Assembly (NCBI GenBank): GCA_958450325.1
Contig: OY288247.1
Span: 6,810,429-6,874,428, forward strand
Length of the DNA: 64,000 nt
Direction: 5' to 3'
From: Agrostemma githago
Lineage: Eukaryota > Streptophyta > Magnoliopsida > Caryophyllales > Caryophyllaceae
Below, one piece after another: positions 28,933-40,673 of this stretch (the first letter of the stretch is position 1; each line of letters begins with the position of its first letter). The notes below the pieces were generated by a model. That model was not told the DNA's origin. It made no database searches and worked only from the letters and a program-made list of their open reading frames with translations. The position numbers were made by a program, and so were the translations under genes.

Positions 28933-29142
28933 GTAGGATTCAGCTTCGACCCATTTGGTGAAATAGTCGATTGCTACCAAAATGAAGCAATGTCCTCCGG
29001 TTCCCGAGGGGTTTATCGTCCCAATTATGTCGATTCCCCATGTTGAAAATGGCCAGGGTGACGTCATGGTATACAGCAGGGAGGGTGGCATATACTGCAC
29101 ATTGGCAAAAATTTGACAATTATATATGGCAATGTCTAACAT
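28933..29142 (-). pseudogene. Tat-2 integrase, N-terminal core, cut by Athila
   Basis: Encodes the first catalytic Asp region (STWGIDIIG and LVAIDYFTKWVEAES), then meets the Athila junction at 28932. An ATAT-type four-base insertion near 29130 shifts the frame relative to the upstream polyprotein, exactly within the HHCC zinc region. Confidence 0.9.
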
Positions 29143-32100
29143 ATAGCTGGCAGTCAGTTTCCATGCTATTCCAGTAGTATCCGAGTCTCGTGATTTTCCG
29201 GACTAACATCTGGGCATTCATGTGTGGGCCGCATTCACCATCATGTACGTCAGCCATAACCTTTTCGGCGTTGCCTTTATTGATACATCGAAGGAGAGCC
29301 CCCTGCGCTGTCTTTTTGTAAAGTTGCCCATCGTTGGTGCAGATAAACTGGGCTGCCAGTCTTCGCAAGGCCTTTCTGGCTCGGCTGTCAGCTCCGGGTG
29401 GATATTCTCCGGTTGTTAGGTACGTCAACACAGCTTGATACCATGGCTCGGGATCGGGTATCTCGATATCTTCGATGTCGTGGATATAAGCTGGCTCAGA
29501 TCGTCTTTCGACACAGATCGGCATGCTGGTCACATGATTGGGAATGTTTAGTAAAGATGCCAGTTTTGAGAGTGCATCTGCGAACTGATTCTCTTCCCGA
29601 GGTAGGTATATATATTCTACCTTCTGGAACTGTTTCTCGAGATCCCTTACTCGCGCCTGGTAGGCCACGAGATTAGCATTTCGAGTCTTCCATTTTTGGA
29701 GTGCTTGATTAATGACCAGGGATGAATCATCATGCACTCGGAGGTTCGTGACCCCTAAGTCGGTGGCGGCTTGTAGCCCGTGGATACATGCTTCATACTC
29801 AGCGGCGTTATTAGTGACGTCGAAGTCTAATTTGATGGACACGGGAGTAAGTTCCCCTCTTGGCGAGATTAGGAGAATCCCGACTCCAAATCCTCGGAAA
29901 TTGGATGCCTCGTCAAAGTATAAGTCCCATGTTTCGGCGTCGGTATGGAAAATGTCTTCATCTGGGAAGGACCAGGTGTCGGTGTGTCCTTCTTCGGTTA
30001 TGGGACTGTCAGCGAGAAATTCGGCTACTATTCGTCCTTTGATGGCTTTCAATGGTACGAACTTCAGATCGAACTCTGCCAACATCAGGGTCCATCTTGA
30101 TATCCTGCCATTGAGAATGGGCTTTTCGAAAAGGTACTTGATCGGATCCATTCTGGATAGTACTTGTACCTCGTAACTGAGCATGTAATGTCGGAGCTTC
30201 TTGGTGGCCCAGACCAAAGCTAGACACGTTTTTTCGAGCATGGTGTATTTACACTCGTACTCTAAAAATTTCTTGCTGATATAGTATATGGCCCGTTCTT
30301 CGGAGTTGACCGTTTGAGCTAGCATAGCCCCCATGGCTGTCTCTGTCGTGGTTAGGTATAGTGACAAAGGCAAACCGTGCTGAGGTGGCATCAGGACCGG
30401 TGGTGAAGATAAAATTTCTTTGATTCTATCAAAGGCTGCTTGACATTTGTCGTCCCATAGTAACCGTTCCCCTATTTTCAGCTTCTTGAAGATCGGTTCA
30501 CACACCATGGTTAGCTTTGAAACGAACCTGCTGATGTATTGGACTTTTCCGAGAAACCCTCTTATCTCCTTTTCGGTTTTAGGGGGCTGCATCTCGGTGA
30601 TGGCCTTGATTTTGGCTGGATCGACTTCGATACCTCGTTGGCTAACGATATGACCCAGTAATTTGCCAGATGTTACCCCGAAACTGCATTTCTGAGGGTT
30701 TAGCCTCATGTTGTATTTGCGTAGTCGGGCGAAGAATTTTCTCATGGCGGCGATGTGACCGTCCCTGTCTTTAGATTTGACGATCATGTCGTCCACGTAA
30801 ACTTCCACCTCTTTATGCATCATGTCATGTAATAAAGTTGTGGCGGTTCGTTGATAGGTGGCCCCGGCATTGATGAGACCAAATGGCATAACAGTATAGC
30901 AATAAGTACCCCAAGGTGTAATGAAGGTGGTCTTATCCATATCTTCTTCTGCCATTTTTATCTGGTTATACCCCGCATACCCGTCCATAAATGATAGAAG
31001 GGCATGATCAGCTGTGTTATCCACCAGTATATCGATGTGTGGTAACGGGAAATCGTCTTTCGGGCTCGCCTTGTTAAGATCCCGAAAGTCTACACAGACA
31101 CGTACCTTACCATCCTTTTTAGGGACTGGTACGATGTTTGCAACCCAATCTGGATACTCGGAGACTCGTATGAACCCAGCCTTGAATTGTTTGTCGACTT
31201 CCTCTTTGACTTTGAGGGACCATTCGGGCCTCATGCGTCGGAGTTTTTGTTTAACCGGCTTGAACCCTTCCTTGATCGGTATATGGTGCTCGGCTATTTC
31301 GCGATCAATTCCCGGCATGTCCTTGTAGGACCATGTGAAGACGTCTTTGAATTCTCGAAGGAGATTCACGAATTGTTGTTTCTCCTCGAGATCTAAGGAT
31401 AACCCTATCTTAAGCATCTGAGGTTTTAAGGTTGTTCCCACGTTAATGGATTCGGTTTCTTCGATTACCGGATTGCGGGATTCCCTTTGCTCTAGTTGCT
31501 CGATCAGATGTGGAGGCATGGATACCTGTTCGTCGGGTTTCTCAATGTCATTGCACATAATATTTTTGGAATTGAGAAAGTTCTGAAAATGAGACAAGTC
31601 GTAAGTAGAACGGTTGTTATTATTGATCATGAATTGAGAAAATAGCTCGAATAGAGCTGCCATCTGATCGCTAGTCAGTGGCGGGATAGGTAGGATGCCC
31701 GGGACAGACCCCGAGGGACCTGGAATAGCTAAAGGGAGAGGGGAAGTTACAGGACTGACCCTAGCACCGGACTCACTAGACTCAATCTTAGACTCTGACT
31801 CGGACTCCGACTCGGACTCAGACTCAGAGTCTGGCATTTCTCCTTCCCCTGTGATCAGCTTGTAAGTCCTTCCTTGACTGTCAGTCCATTTGACAGTCTT
31901 CCTCCAGGCCCTGCTTCCGGTCCCGGATCCGACCTCCGAGATCAGTTTAGATGGATCAAAGGTGCGGCTACAGAGAATGAGACTGACCAGCTCTTCCTTC
32001 GGTGTTGGGGTCGTGAGTTCCTCTCCAAAAAGCAGCTCTAGCGCGGGCTCAGCATTCTTAGCATCTTCAGACTGGATAAGAGCGAAGATGTCATCTGGTA

Positions 32101-34510
32101 TGTAGTTGCAATCCTGGGCCAAGTGGGTCCCAGGGTGCGTGGTATTGGGCCGGTATAGGCCCGTTTGGACTGGTCCAAATACTGGAGTAACAAAAGTGAC
32201 AGTGTTAGTCCTTGTTTGGCCCATATTCTCTGGGGTTATGGTATAACCCAGACCAGTTTGAGTCCTCCCGTTATCTAGGACTTCGAGGATTTTCCCTGCG
32301 GGGAGATCGGGCCTTGATGTAGCCCCCGACAGATAGCCTAGATTTTGCAACATCCGGTCAATGCTGACTGTGAAGTAGGGTCGGAAAAGATACTCTTCTT
32401 CAATGGTCCCTACGAATTCGAACCCCCAGAGATCGGTGCGGCCTGAGGTGTTGCAGTTAGCCACAGTCATAGGTGTGGCTTCTAGAGTGATGACGGTGTC
32501 GTGCAAAGGTAGCTTGATTTTCCGATGCAAGGTGGAGGATACAGCCCAGGTTGCGTGGATCCAAGGTCTTCCCAAAAGAAGGTTAAAGGAAGAAGTCACG
32601 TCGATCACTTGAAATTCCAGCTCCTTCTCTATCGGGCATGTTATGATAGTAAGTTTTGTGGCTCCGGCTACTGACTTTGGACTTCCGTCGAAAGCCTGAA
32701 TGGTTTGAGCAGTGGGAATGTAGTCGGCCTCGGTGATGCCGAGGGCTTTAGCGGTCCTCAAGGGGAGGACATTGACCGCTGACCCGTCGTCAATTAGGGT
32801 CATTGGTAGGTACTTTCCACGACAGATGACCGTGATGTAGAGGGCCATGTTGTGGGCTGGCCCAAATGGTGGTAGATCAGCATTGGAGAAGGTAATCGAT
32901 GGGCCTTCCTCTTTGGATTTCCCCTTTAGGTGGGGCAGAACCGTGGCTACCATTTCAGCTGGAGTAGCCAAAGAGTCGATTTTGACCTGATCGAGGGTCT
33001 TAATGAGTGCCTCTCGATGTTCCTGGGAGCTAACTAGGAGTTGCCATATAGAGAGGTCAACTCGAGTCTTGCTCAGCTGCTTTACAAGAGCCTTTTCAGT
33101 AATTGGCTCTTCCGGGGCGGGCTCCACCCTAAGTGGCTCAGCGATGATGAGGGCTTGACTATTGGCTAAGACCTTGGACTTAACCTTCTGAATCTCCGCG
33201 GGCGTGATGGGGACAGCTTCCCCCTGGGTGAGATAAACGTCGTCTTCATCGTCGCACCAGATCCCGTTTATTTGCGGGACAAATGGAGAAATGAGGTGTG
33301 AGCAATCCACTATTTCCCCGGAGAAAATGGCGTGGGTGGCCAGCGGATTATCCTTGTTGTTGGGTTTTCCTCCCGGTAAAGGGATCTTGCCACTTTCGAT
33401 GAGATCTTGGATAAGGTGCTTTAGCTTCCAGCATTTCTCAGTATCGTGTCCCTTGCCACGATGGTATTGACAGTAGGCCTGGATGTCGTAGGCCTTGGAG
33501 CGACGCTCGACCGGGAGCTCAGGTGTTGGGCCTATTGGGGTGATCAGGCCTTTTGATGATAGCCTCTGCAGGGCATTTTCATAGGTGGTGCCTATGTCGG
33601 TGAATACCCGGGGGGTGGTATTCTTCTTGGACGGGGTATCAAGTAAGTTTACCTCGTCAAAAATGCTACGAGTGGCAGCAGTAGATGTGGGCTTGCTTGT
33701 CGATGAGCTGGCCCCTTGGTATCCCTTAGCGGAGGCCTTAGTGAGGCTTTCCAACCTTAGATCATCTTCGATTCTCGTCCCCATTTCAGTCAGGACCGCG
33801 AAACTAGGTATGATGGCGTACCGGAGATGGACCCGGTAAGCAGGAAGGAGGTTCTTGACGAAGGCTTCAACCAGCACTTTTTCACTGGGCTTATCGACCA
33901 GTTTGACGCTTTCAGCCCTCCAGTGTTGAAGGTATTTCGTGAATCCTTCCTTAGGTTCCTGGGCCATTACTTCCAGGGTGCGCATAGTGGTCTGGATTTC
34001 CGTGTTGTCGGCGTAGTTCCGAGCGAATTCCGTTGCTACGTCATCCCAAGTTTTGTATTTCTTGGAATCGAGCCGGTAGTACCAGGCCCTTGGGTGCTTC
34101 TCGAGGGAAGAATCGAATAGGTGTTTAAACATGTTGGACTTAACCCCCTTAAGGGCCATGAACTCCTTGAAAGCCCGGATATGGTGGACCGGGTCTTCAG
34201 TACCCTCGAACATTGGCAGGCCCGTCATATTGAGATTGGCGGGTAGTTCGTCGGTCAACGGTGTGTAGGTCCGAGCATTCTCCGTGTGGATGGAGTTTTG
34301 GGTCGATAGATGGACCTATTCCTGCAGTTTGTGGACTGCGCTGGCCAATTCAGCTAAGGGCCCAGTAGTGTCGACACTGCCACTGGGAGTTCCCTGCTCC
34401 ACGGCACTTACCCGGGTAAGGATGGCGATCTGGTCCCCTCTCATCGATGTGATCATGTTTTCCAGTTTGGTCAATGAGGCCCTCAATTCATCTATGGCTT
34501 GTTGCGTCAT
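29120..34510 (-). pseudogene. Tat-2 gag-protease-RT-RNase H-archaeal RNase H polyprotein
   Basis: The natural start is probably the ATG at 34510 (MTQQAIDELRASL, a short coiled coil). A TAG at 34316-34318 interrupts it, and the same frame then runs open for 1712 codons from 34258 to 29120. With residue 1 at 34258: gag about 20-180; zinc-type CQYHRGKGHDTEKC about 262-275; protease with DDGSAVNVLP near 486, the DDGS form common in Tat; RT with YVDD near 1152; Gypsy RNase H about 1290-1400; archaeal-type RNase H from about 1443 (LYFDEASNFRG); start of integrase zinc region near 1670. A Ser-Glu dipeptide run lies near residue 815. The frame ends through a small insertion near 29130. Confidence 0.93.
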
Positions 34511-35566
34511 GGCTCGGGTGTGGGGTGGCCTGTCTGTAAGGGCACCGCGTAATCAGTAACTGACCCAAATCATAGAATCAAAGAGTACATCCCGAGCAAG
34601 GAAAAGACTAGACGAGAAAAAGATTGAAAACCGACTTCTAGACGGATGACCCATGGATGGTGGGCCTTCCTTAGGACTTAGCAAAGTGGGCCTAGTCCCG
34701 TTCGAAGGAAGGTCCACGTGAGAATTCCCCAGACTTTGGACTCGAGTGTGTAAACGGGCTTCCCTTTGCAGGAGTTTGTCCTACGAAGGTGGGCCGTGCC
34801 TTGACAAATAAGGCGGACTGGGTTAGGGAGGAAATCCGTGATGTATGATCGACGAAGTTTCGACGCTATAGACTCATACAACCTATGACAAGACCCGACA
34901 CTGCTAAATACGGGAAGTCCTAAGAAGAAGAGGGTTTTGAAAAGAGAATTTGGATTTGAAAACCGAGCAAAGTCGGGTAGAATAGTCTGATTTTTATTGA
35001 AAATCGAAAAAAAAAGGTTATCGGGCCGAGATTTCGGGTTTTTTGAAAAGGTTTGGACAGCATACCGGCTAAAAATAGGCTATTTTGAGTCAAAATCATA
35101 AGTCCTAAATTCGGTAGCTTTCCGGGTTTTGAAAAATAGATGGGTTTGAAAAGATGCAAGTTTTTTTTGAAAATGACGGTTTTTGAAAAAGACCAAAGAA
35201 GATCAAGTATCATGTAGTCACGGAAACAGTATAATGACACCGTGTATGCTCTTAGTCTAAGTCTCGGTCGGTCGAATAGGGTCTATAACAACGACGATCG
35301 CTTTCTCGCAAATCAGGACAGACTTCCTAAGCCAAGTTGGTCTTAGAACCTGCCGTAAAACCCATGCGAGTTCCGCCATCGAAGTCTGTAGTGCACCCAT
35401 TTAAGAATGCACCGTGGTATAGTGGGACGTCGGTCACAAGTAACCGGCCCGAGAAAGATTTGGGTTATGCATGAACCATTGAACTAAAACGTGTACATTA
35501 CTATTCGAACGATTTCTTTTCGAGTCTCACCCTGAGGATGCCGATGGTAAGTGACACATCAGTTAA
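34511..35566 (-). other. Tat-2 leader between PBS and gag
   Basis: About 1.05 kb without a convincing ORF. Only short frames are seen, so the extra upstream ORF of Ogre is absent or lost. It is expected to carry packaging and translation signals. Confidence 0.6.
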
Positions 35567-35584
35567 TCCCCAGCGGAGTCGCCA
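35567..35584 (-). promoter_or_regulatory. Tat-2 primer-binding site
   Basis: TGGCGACTCCGCTGGGGA on the element strand, three bases from the LTR. I recall this as the tRNA-Arg type used by Ogre. Confidence 0.85.
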
Positions 35585-35587
35585 AAT

Positions 35588-37758
35588 TGTGGACATGACA
35601 TAGGTCCACCCCGACGCGGCCACGCGCGGGTTTGGGGAGGCGAATGAATCTCCATATGAGATGGTCAAATTGAAATTTAAATCGAAGTAGGAGTCGCCAC
35701 CGAACTTTGTGGGAGTTCGGGCCCGTTCGAACCCACTCTATGTCGTAGTAGGTCGTGTACAAAATACGGCCCATTTTCGATGTCAGAGTTTATTGGGTTC
35801 GTTCCTTAGCATTTGATACCGATACCGACATTATCGGATATCGTATATTGAATGACTCTCGTTGCCAATGGATTCGGACATCCGGAAACCATGGTTCTGA
35901 GTAAGGGGTGAGGGTACGTGTTGGGAAGTTCACTAAGAACACCCAACCCCGCCCGCACTTAGCGGCCTTTACTAAGATATCGTTCGTTTTTTACGTACAC
36001 GCGTTAGTTCGATAGTGGAATGATATGCAAACATTATTTTTCCTAAGCATGTGAGAGAAATTGAACGGGTTGCTAAGTCGTTTAATGCATCTTAAACTAA
36101 GAACGTCAAAGTTATTTTAGCATGTGAAGTTCGTTTTAGTCTAATAAAACAATAGAAATAAACTGCTACAAACACGAGAAAACGAGTTAGTAACGATTGA
36201 ATAAATCGAATAAAGATGCAAATACGATAATATGCATGTTTCGAAAAAGTTTTATGACTCGTGAAAAATACTTTGTCGAAATCTGAAAATATACCGAGAA
36301 AACCGCTGTTTTATGTGAGAAAACGATGCTGGAAAAATCGGAAAAAAAAAACGGAAAAAGGCCGCGGCTTACAGCAGCCCGCGCGACTCGCGCGGGTGGC
36401 TGTCTCAGGATCGGTTTTCGAAAATTGCTAATTTTGATAAATCGCGTACAAATATGGATTAATTTATACTCGATTTATATTTTTGATATTCGTCGTATTC
36501 GATTATGAAATCGATATCAAATAGTTAGAATGATTTTTTAGAAAAAGGTTTTGTAAAGTTTATTTTGAAAAGAGTTTGAACGAAAAGAGAAAAAAAAATG
36601 CTAATTCTCTTCGCTTAAAAAATCGTCGAATTTTGTTTAAAAAAGATGTAACGATTTTTTAGCATCAACGAGATTTAATTTAGTTCTTCGTTAAATACAA
36701 TATTCGATTAGAGAATCGATATCGTATTTTAAGAACGTTTATATATAAAAAATAGTTTTTGTAGTATCGATATTATGTAAAAAAAAAATGCGACAACGAC
36801 CCGTAATAAAGACAGACCGACGACACGACAACGAGAAAAGGACGAGAGAAGGGAAGAGAGAAAGGAAGAATCGGGTTTGATTTCACACCCTCAACCTACA
36901 TGCTTTGTTTTCTCGAAATAAGGCTCGTCGGAAAGTGGCTTAGACTCGGGAGCGTCGAGATGATGTGGGATGAGTTTGGGGTGTCGGTTTGGTCGGGTGA
37001 TGTGGCGAGTTTTGGCTGGTTTGAGGGTCGGTTTTGTCGGGTTGGATTCGTCGAGAATTGCTTAGTGTAACGAGGTTGTATGCGGGAATATTTGATGTAT
37101 GGTTGATGTATATAGTTTGTAAAAATTTCTGCGTGTCCTTTGTGTTTGAATGGAGGGTCCTATTTATAGGCGAAAAGGTTTAGGAGAGGTGTCTTGCTTG
37201 GACAACAAGAAACACCAATTAGATAGGAAATGTAGGAGTTCGAAGGGGAGCGAGAGTCTCGTTTCTTGGTGAAGAAGCCGAGCATCTCGGCTGTTTTTGG
37301 CTGCCTTGGCCGAGTGTTTGACACTCGGTCGGTAATTGCTTTCGTTTTCGGATAGAATTCCACTTGAGATCAAATTCTATCCTCGAATGGATTTGTTTAA
37401 TATTTTTTGAGGCTGATTTTTGTAGCATTTGAGTCCAAACCGGACGTGTAGTGTCACGGCTGGTCCGTGTATCTCGGGAAAAAATATCTTTGACCGGGTT
37501 TGACCCGGTCGCTAAAAGACGGTTTTGCCGCTGGTGCCGGATTCGACCCAAATTAGTCTTACTTGACTCGAAACGACTTACTGGGCCATGATTTGAGGTT
37601 GGTTTTGTAAGATTTGTACTCCGTAATAAGCCTAAACCAAATGTCCATGATTACGAGCCCATATCCGAGTCCATCAAAGCACGTTTGCGTCCGATCATCA
37701 TCGGGTGTTTGGCGGGAACTACTATAGATACCTGGCGGTCAAAATGTGGGTGTCTACA
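35588..37758 (-). repeat. Tat-2 5' LTR (2171 bp)
   Basis: TGTGGACATG...GTGTCTACA. It has the TATA box TATAAATA at 37161-37168 on the element strand. The target duplication ACATG follows at 37759-37763. Confidence 0.95.
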
Positions 37759-37763
37759 ACATG

Positions 37764-37911
37764 TAGAGAACAATAGGCTCAAGTATGCACAAGCCGTAAC
37801 CAAGTATAATACAAATTATACAGTTACCTAATTACCAAGATATAGTATCTACAATTAAGGAGAATATTAGAATTAATATACTCTAACTATCCTGTATCTT
37901 TATCTTCAATA
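37764..37911 (-). repeat. Copia-A 3' LTR, second fragment
   Basis: Continues the LTR after Tat-2. Together the two fragments are 209 bases versus 211 in the right LTR. The element-strand start reads TATTGAAG, probably a mutated TGTTGAAG, next to a purine tract TTGAGGGAGCA. Confidence 0.9.
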
Positions 37912-38139
37912 TGCTCCCTCAAGGAGGACGACTCGAAAGAGAGACCGATCTTGCGTAAAAGCGGATCAAGATCCGGCCTGGGAAGCGGTTTGGTAAGAGC
38001 GTCAGCAAGTTGATCAGTAGCAGCAATGTGTTGAACTCGTAGACGATTATTGTGAACATGCTCCTTGACAAAGTAGAAGGAGAGGGCAACATGCTTCATT
38101 TTTGAGTGAAAAATAGGATTAACGGCGTAGCTAGTAGCA
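37912..38139 (-). pseudogene. Copia-A RNase H tail
   Basis: Encodes the end of a Copia RNase H (KMKHVALSFYFVKEHV, then ATDQLADALTKPLP), the typical C-terminus of the polyprotein. Upstream it runs into a hAT-like insertion, and beyond that to a protease remnant rather than to RT, so a deletion lies between. Confidence 0.88.
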
Positions 38140-38528
38140 CCAAGGTTCAGGGGCGAATCCAGGATTTCCCGATAGGGAGGGCATTTAGAAAATTATTTCG
38201 TACATAGTTTGTATTTTGAAAAAAAATTATAAGTAGATTTATAAAGTAAAAATAATTGCTTGAAAACCAAGTTTTGTTTTATAAATTAACGTTGGTTTTG
38301 GATTTTTTTGCTTCATTTTGAAAGACTTGCAAAAAAATAGACCATTATTATGCAATTGAGTAACCAGTAAATAGATACTCTCTCCCTCTAACTCATTTAT
38401 TAGTATTTGATAAAAAATAATCGTCACAATTATCTAAAAGATAAACAAATGAACAAAATGGATGAAGACTTAAACTTATAAGAAGTATAATGTTTCAACA
38501 TATTTAACATTTACATATCAGAATTGTG

Positions 38529-38589
38529 TGGCTTGTTGGTTTACTTGGATAGTTGGAGTCGTCTTGACACGAGATCTTGGGTTCGACTC
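38529..38589 (+). repeat. tRNA/SINE-like head, forward, inside hAT-like element 1
   Basis: An A-box-like TGGCTTGTTGG at 38529-38539 and a B-box-like GGTTCGACTC at 38580-38589 with tRNA-like spacing. Probably the head of a tRNA-derived SINE or a decayed tRNA. Confidence 0.5.
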
Positions 38590-38652
38590 TTGCTATTTGC
38601 ATAATTTTAGCCCTTAACTTATTTATATAAGTAATCAAAAAACGTCTTGCAA

Positions 38653-38709
38653 GGGTTTCGAACCCTCGACCTCAGAAACAAAGTGGCGACCATCTCAACC
38701 AATGTGCCA
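38653..38709 (-). repeat. tRNA/SINE-like head, reverse, inside hAT-like element 1
   Basis: On the minus strand an A-box-like TGGCACATTGGTTGAGA is followed by the B-box-like GGGTTCGAAACCC. It faces the forward head only 64 bases away. Confidence 0.5.
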
Positions 38710-38817
38710 CAAGCAATACTATGATTAAAGTAGTTAAACAATTCTAATTATTTATGGGATCTAGGTGAGGGCAACCGCCCACCCATGAACACATCCAGAT
38801 CCGCCCATGCCAAGGTT

Positions 38818-39332
38818 GCCTTATCGATGACCACTAAGGCCGAGTTCCCGGGAGCATATTGAAGGACTTTTTGAAATTTAAGAGAGACATTAGGAGAGAT
38901 AGAAAGTGAGAAAGAACCAATATTGGCTATGTGAAGAGGAGAGCCATCACCCACTAGAAGATCATCGGTACCGTCATACGGGGCATGAAGGGCTAAGTTC
39001 TGGAGGTCATGAGTTATATGATGTGTGCACCACTGTCAATTATCCATGGAGCTTGGGTGGAAGCTGACACAATGTTGGCACGAGGTGGGTTGTTGTTGCG
39101 GTTTGAGGGACGGGGTGGGACGATTATATGTGGATAGCTAGCTTTGAAGACGGTACAGTTACGGAGATAGTGTCCTTGGGTGTGCGTGACACCATTGGCA
39201 CTTACCCTTGAAGGGAGGTAGGATGGAGTCGGTGGGGTAGGTAACAGGCCGGGTTCGGGGGATGGAGGGGCAGGCGGGGGACTGTTCTGTTTGTGATAAA
39301 CAACGTGGGCAGAGGCTAGGGAATGGATATTA
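38818..39332 (-). pseudogene. Copia-A zinc-knuckle and protease remnant
   Basis: Minus-strand fragments show a CQWC-type zinc knuckle near 39200, a protease DSGA motif near 39030, and then DGSPLHIANIGSFSLS at about 38900-38950. Frames change and stops occur between them. The region downstream of protease jumps to RNase H, which shows that integrase and RT were deleted. Confidence 0.75.
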
Positions 39333-39340
39333 GTGGCAGG

Positions 39341-39931
39341 CTAGGTTGCACAAACATTCCTCCAAACCAACGTGTCGTGTCGGACACACGTGTCGGATAC
39401 CGATACACGTCGGACACACGACAATACGTGTCGGACACCTATAAAACCGTCCTGTTTTTTTAATTTTTTTTGGACACGTATCGGACACGGTTCGTCATAT
39501 TTGGAGACGTGTCCGGTCCGGTTCGTAATATTTAGAGACTCGTCAGACATACCTAACGTTATTTATTGGGTTCCGGATTTAATAAATGACAATATTGTAC
39601 GTTTATGGTGGTTACTTGATGCTATAAACACTTATTATAAGACTAAATAACTAACTACTAATTATGTTATAGTAGTACAATTGTTTAAATTTTTTAAGAT
39701 TTGATTTTTAACTTCAAATTTATAAGACTTTAATTTTTGCTTTATTACTTTACGATAATTGTGATAATGTAAGTAACCAACGTATATCTTAGGCATAAAA
39801 ATCTTCAAATTCTCTTTGTTTAAATATATATATATTGATTTTTTTTCCTACCGTGTCCGTGTCCTACAAATTTTCGAATGCCGTGTCACGTGTCCGTGTC
39901 CCGTGTCCATGTCTGTATTGGTGCAACCTAG
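39341..39931. mobile_element. Non-autonomous hAT-like element 2 (591 bp)
   Basis: The terminal inverted repeats are CTAGGTTGCAC and GTGCAACCTAG, with the 8-bp duplication GTGGCAGG at 39333-39340 and 39932-39939. Both ends are packed with GTGTCGGACAC/GTGTCCG motifs, likely subterminal transposase-binding sites. No coding capacity. Confidence 0.82.
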
Positions 39932-39939
39932 GTGGCAGG

Positions 39940-40602
39940 TGAGGCATGTTTTAGGGACAAGTCGTATTGGATTAAACGTTCATGTAAAGATTCAAAGGAG
40001 ATGGTGGTATCACGATGTTTAACAACATCAATAAGTGAGCGGTATTTAGCAGGATCAAGTCCTTAGAGAACCGTAGCAACAATGTCTTCATCATCTAGGG
40101 CCTTTCCGAGTTGTGCTAATTCATCCACGCTCGCCCGAATCGTTTGCATATACTCAGTGGCAGAGAGATCATCCTTGACAATGGTTTTGAGTCGATCTTT
40201 AATCTGCATTATATGCCCACAAGACGAATTAGCGTAAGTAGTACGAAGATAGGTCCAAATTTCAGTCGAGGTTTCGCACGGATTGAGCAGAGGTGCAATG
40301 GCTGCACTGACAGATCCACGAAGTGCGGCATGTAGCAAGGAGTCTTGGCGCATCCACGTGTCGTAAGCAGGGTTCGGAGTAACTACTGGTTTGTCATTTT
40401 TGGATGTGATTGTTTCCGAAGGACAAGGATGAGTCCCATCTAAATATTTGATGAGATCGAAGCCGTAGAGAAGGTCCGAGAGAGTTTTGGACCATCCTCT
40501 ATAGGTGAGAGGGGTGGACTTTTCGATGCCAGCAAGTTCGATGGCAACGAAAGGAGTAGTTGAGTGGTTAGGGTTTGGGAAGATGGTAGCAGCACCGGTC
40601 AT
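39940..40602 (-). pseudogene. Copia-A gag (UBN2-type)
   Basis: An open stretch of 179 codons at 40063-40602. It begins MTGAATIFPNPN and includes WSKTLSDLLYGFDLIKYLDG, WTYLRTTYANSS and ATEYMQTIRASVDELA, the pattern of the Copia gag (UBN2) domain. The frame reads TAA at 40063 and the same frame continues with recognisable gag (GLDPAKYRSLIDVVKH) until the hAT-like insertion at 39939. Defective. Confidence 0.88.
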
Positions 40603-40660
40603 GGTGGCGGAGGAATTTTGTCGAGAAGGATGTTTTAGGGTGGGAGTTGGAGCGTTTTAT

Positions 40661-40673
40661 GGCTTTGATACCA
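40661..40673 (-). promoter_or_regulatory. Copia-A primer-binding site
   Basis: TGGTATCAAAGCC on the element strand, the initiator-tRNA-Met type with one change from TGGTATCAGAGCC. Confidence 0.85.

Larger units (their letters stand above)
11858..37758 (-). mobile_element. Tat-2: large Tat/Ogre-like Gypsy element containing an Athila insertion
   Basis: It has 2.2-kb LTRs at 11858-14048 and 35588-37758 and the target duplication ACATG at 11853-11857 and 37759-37763. Internal order on the minus strand is PBS, leader, gag-protease-RT-RNase H-archaeal RNase H-integrase, then an antisense gene and the 3' LTR. Removing the 12.3-kb Athila leaves about 13.6 kb. The PBS TGGCGACTCCGCTGGGGA is, from memory, the tRNA-Arg type of Ogre elements. 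The long LTRs, large leader and dual RNase H fit a Tat/Ogre relative. I do not see the extra ORF upstream of gag that defines full Ogre. Confidence 0.93.
38148..38809. mobile_element. Non-autonomous hAT-like element 1 (662 bp)
   Basis: The left end CAGGGGCGAATCCAGGAT and the inverted right end CATGGGCGGATCTGGAT are imperfect inverted repeats. CCAAGGTT is duplicated at 38140-38147 and 38810-38817. An 8-bp duplication and CAGGGGCG-type ends fit hAT. There is no transposase. It contains two tRNA-like promoter modules in opposite orientation. Confidence 0.82.

Noticed and set aside
38529..38589. A functional tRNA gene
   Set aside because: A and B boxes are present but no cloverleaf or acceptor stem is apparent; better read as a SINE-like head.
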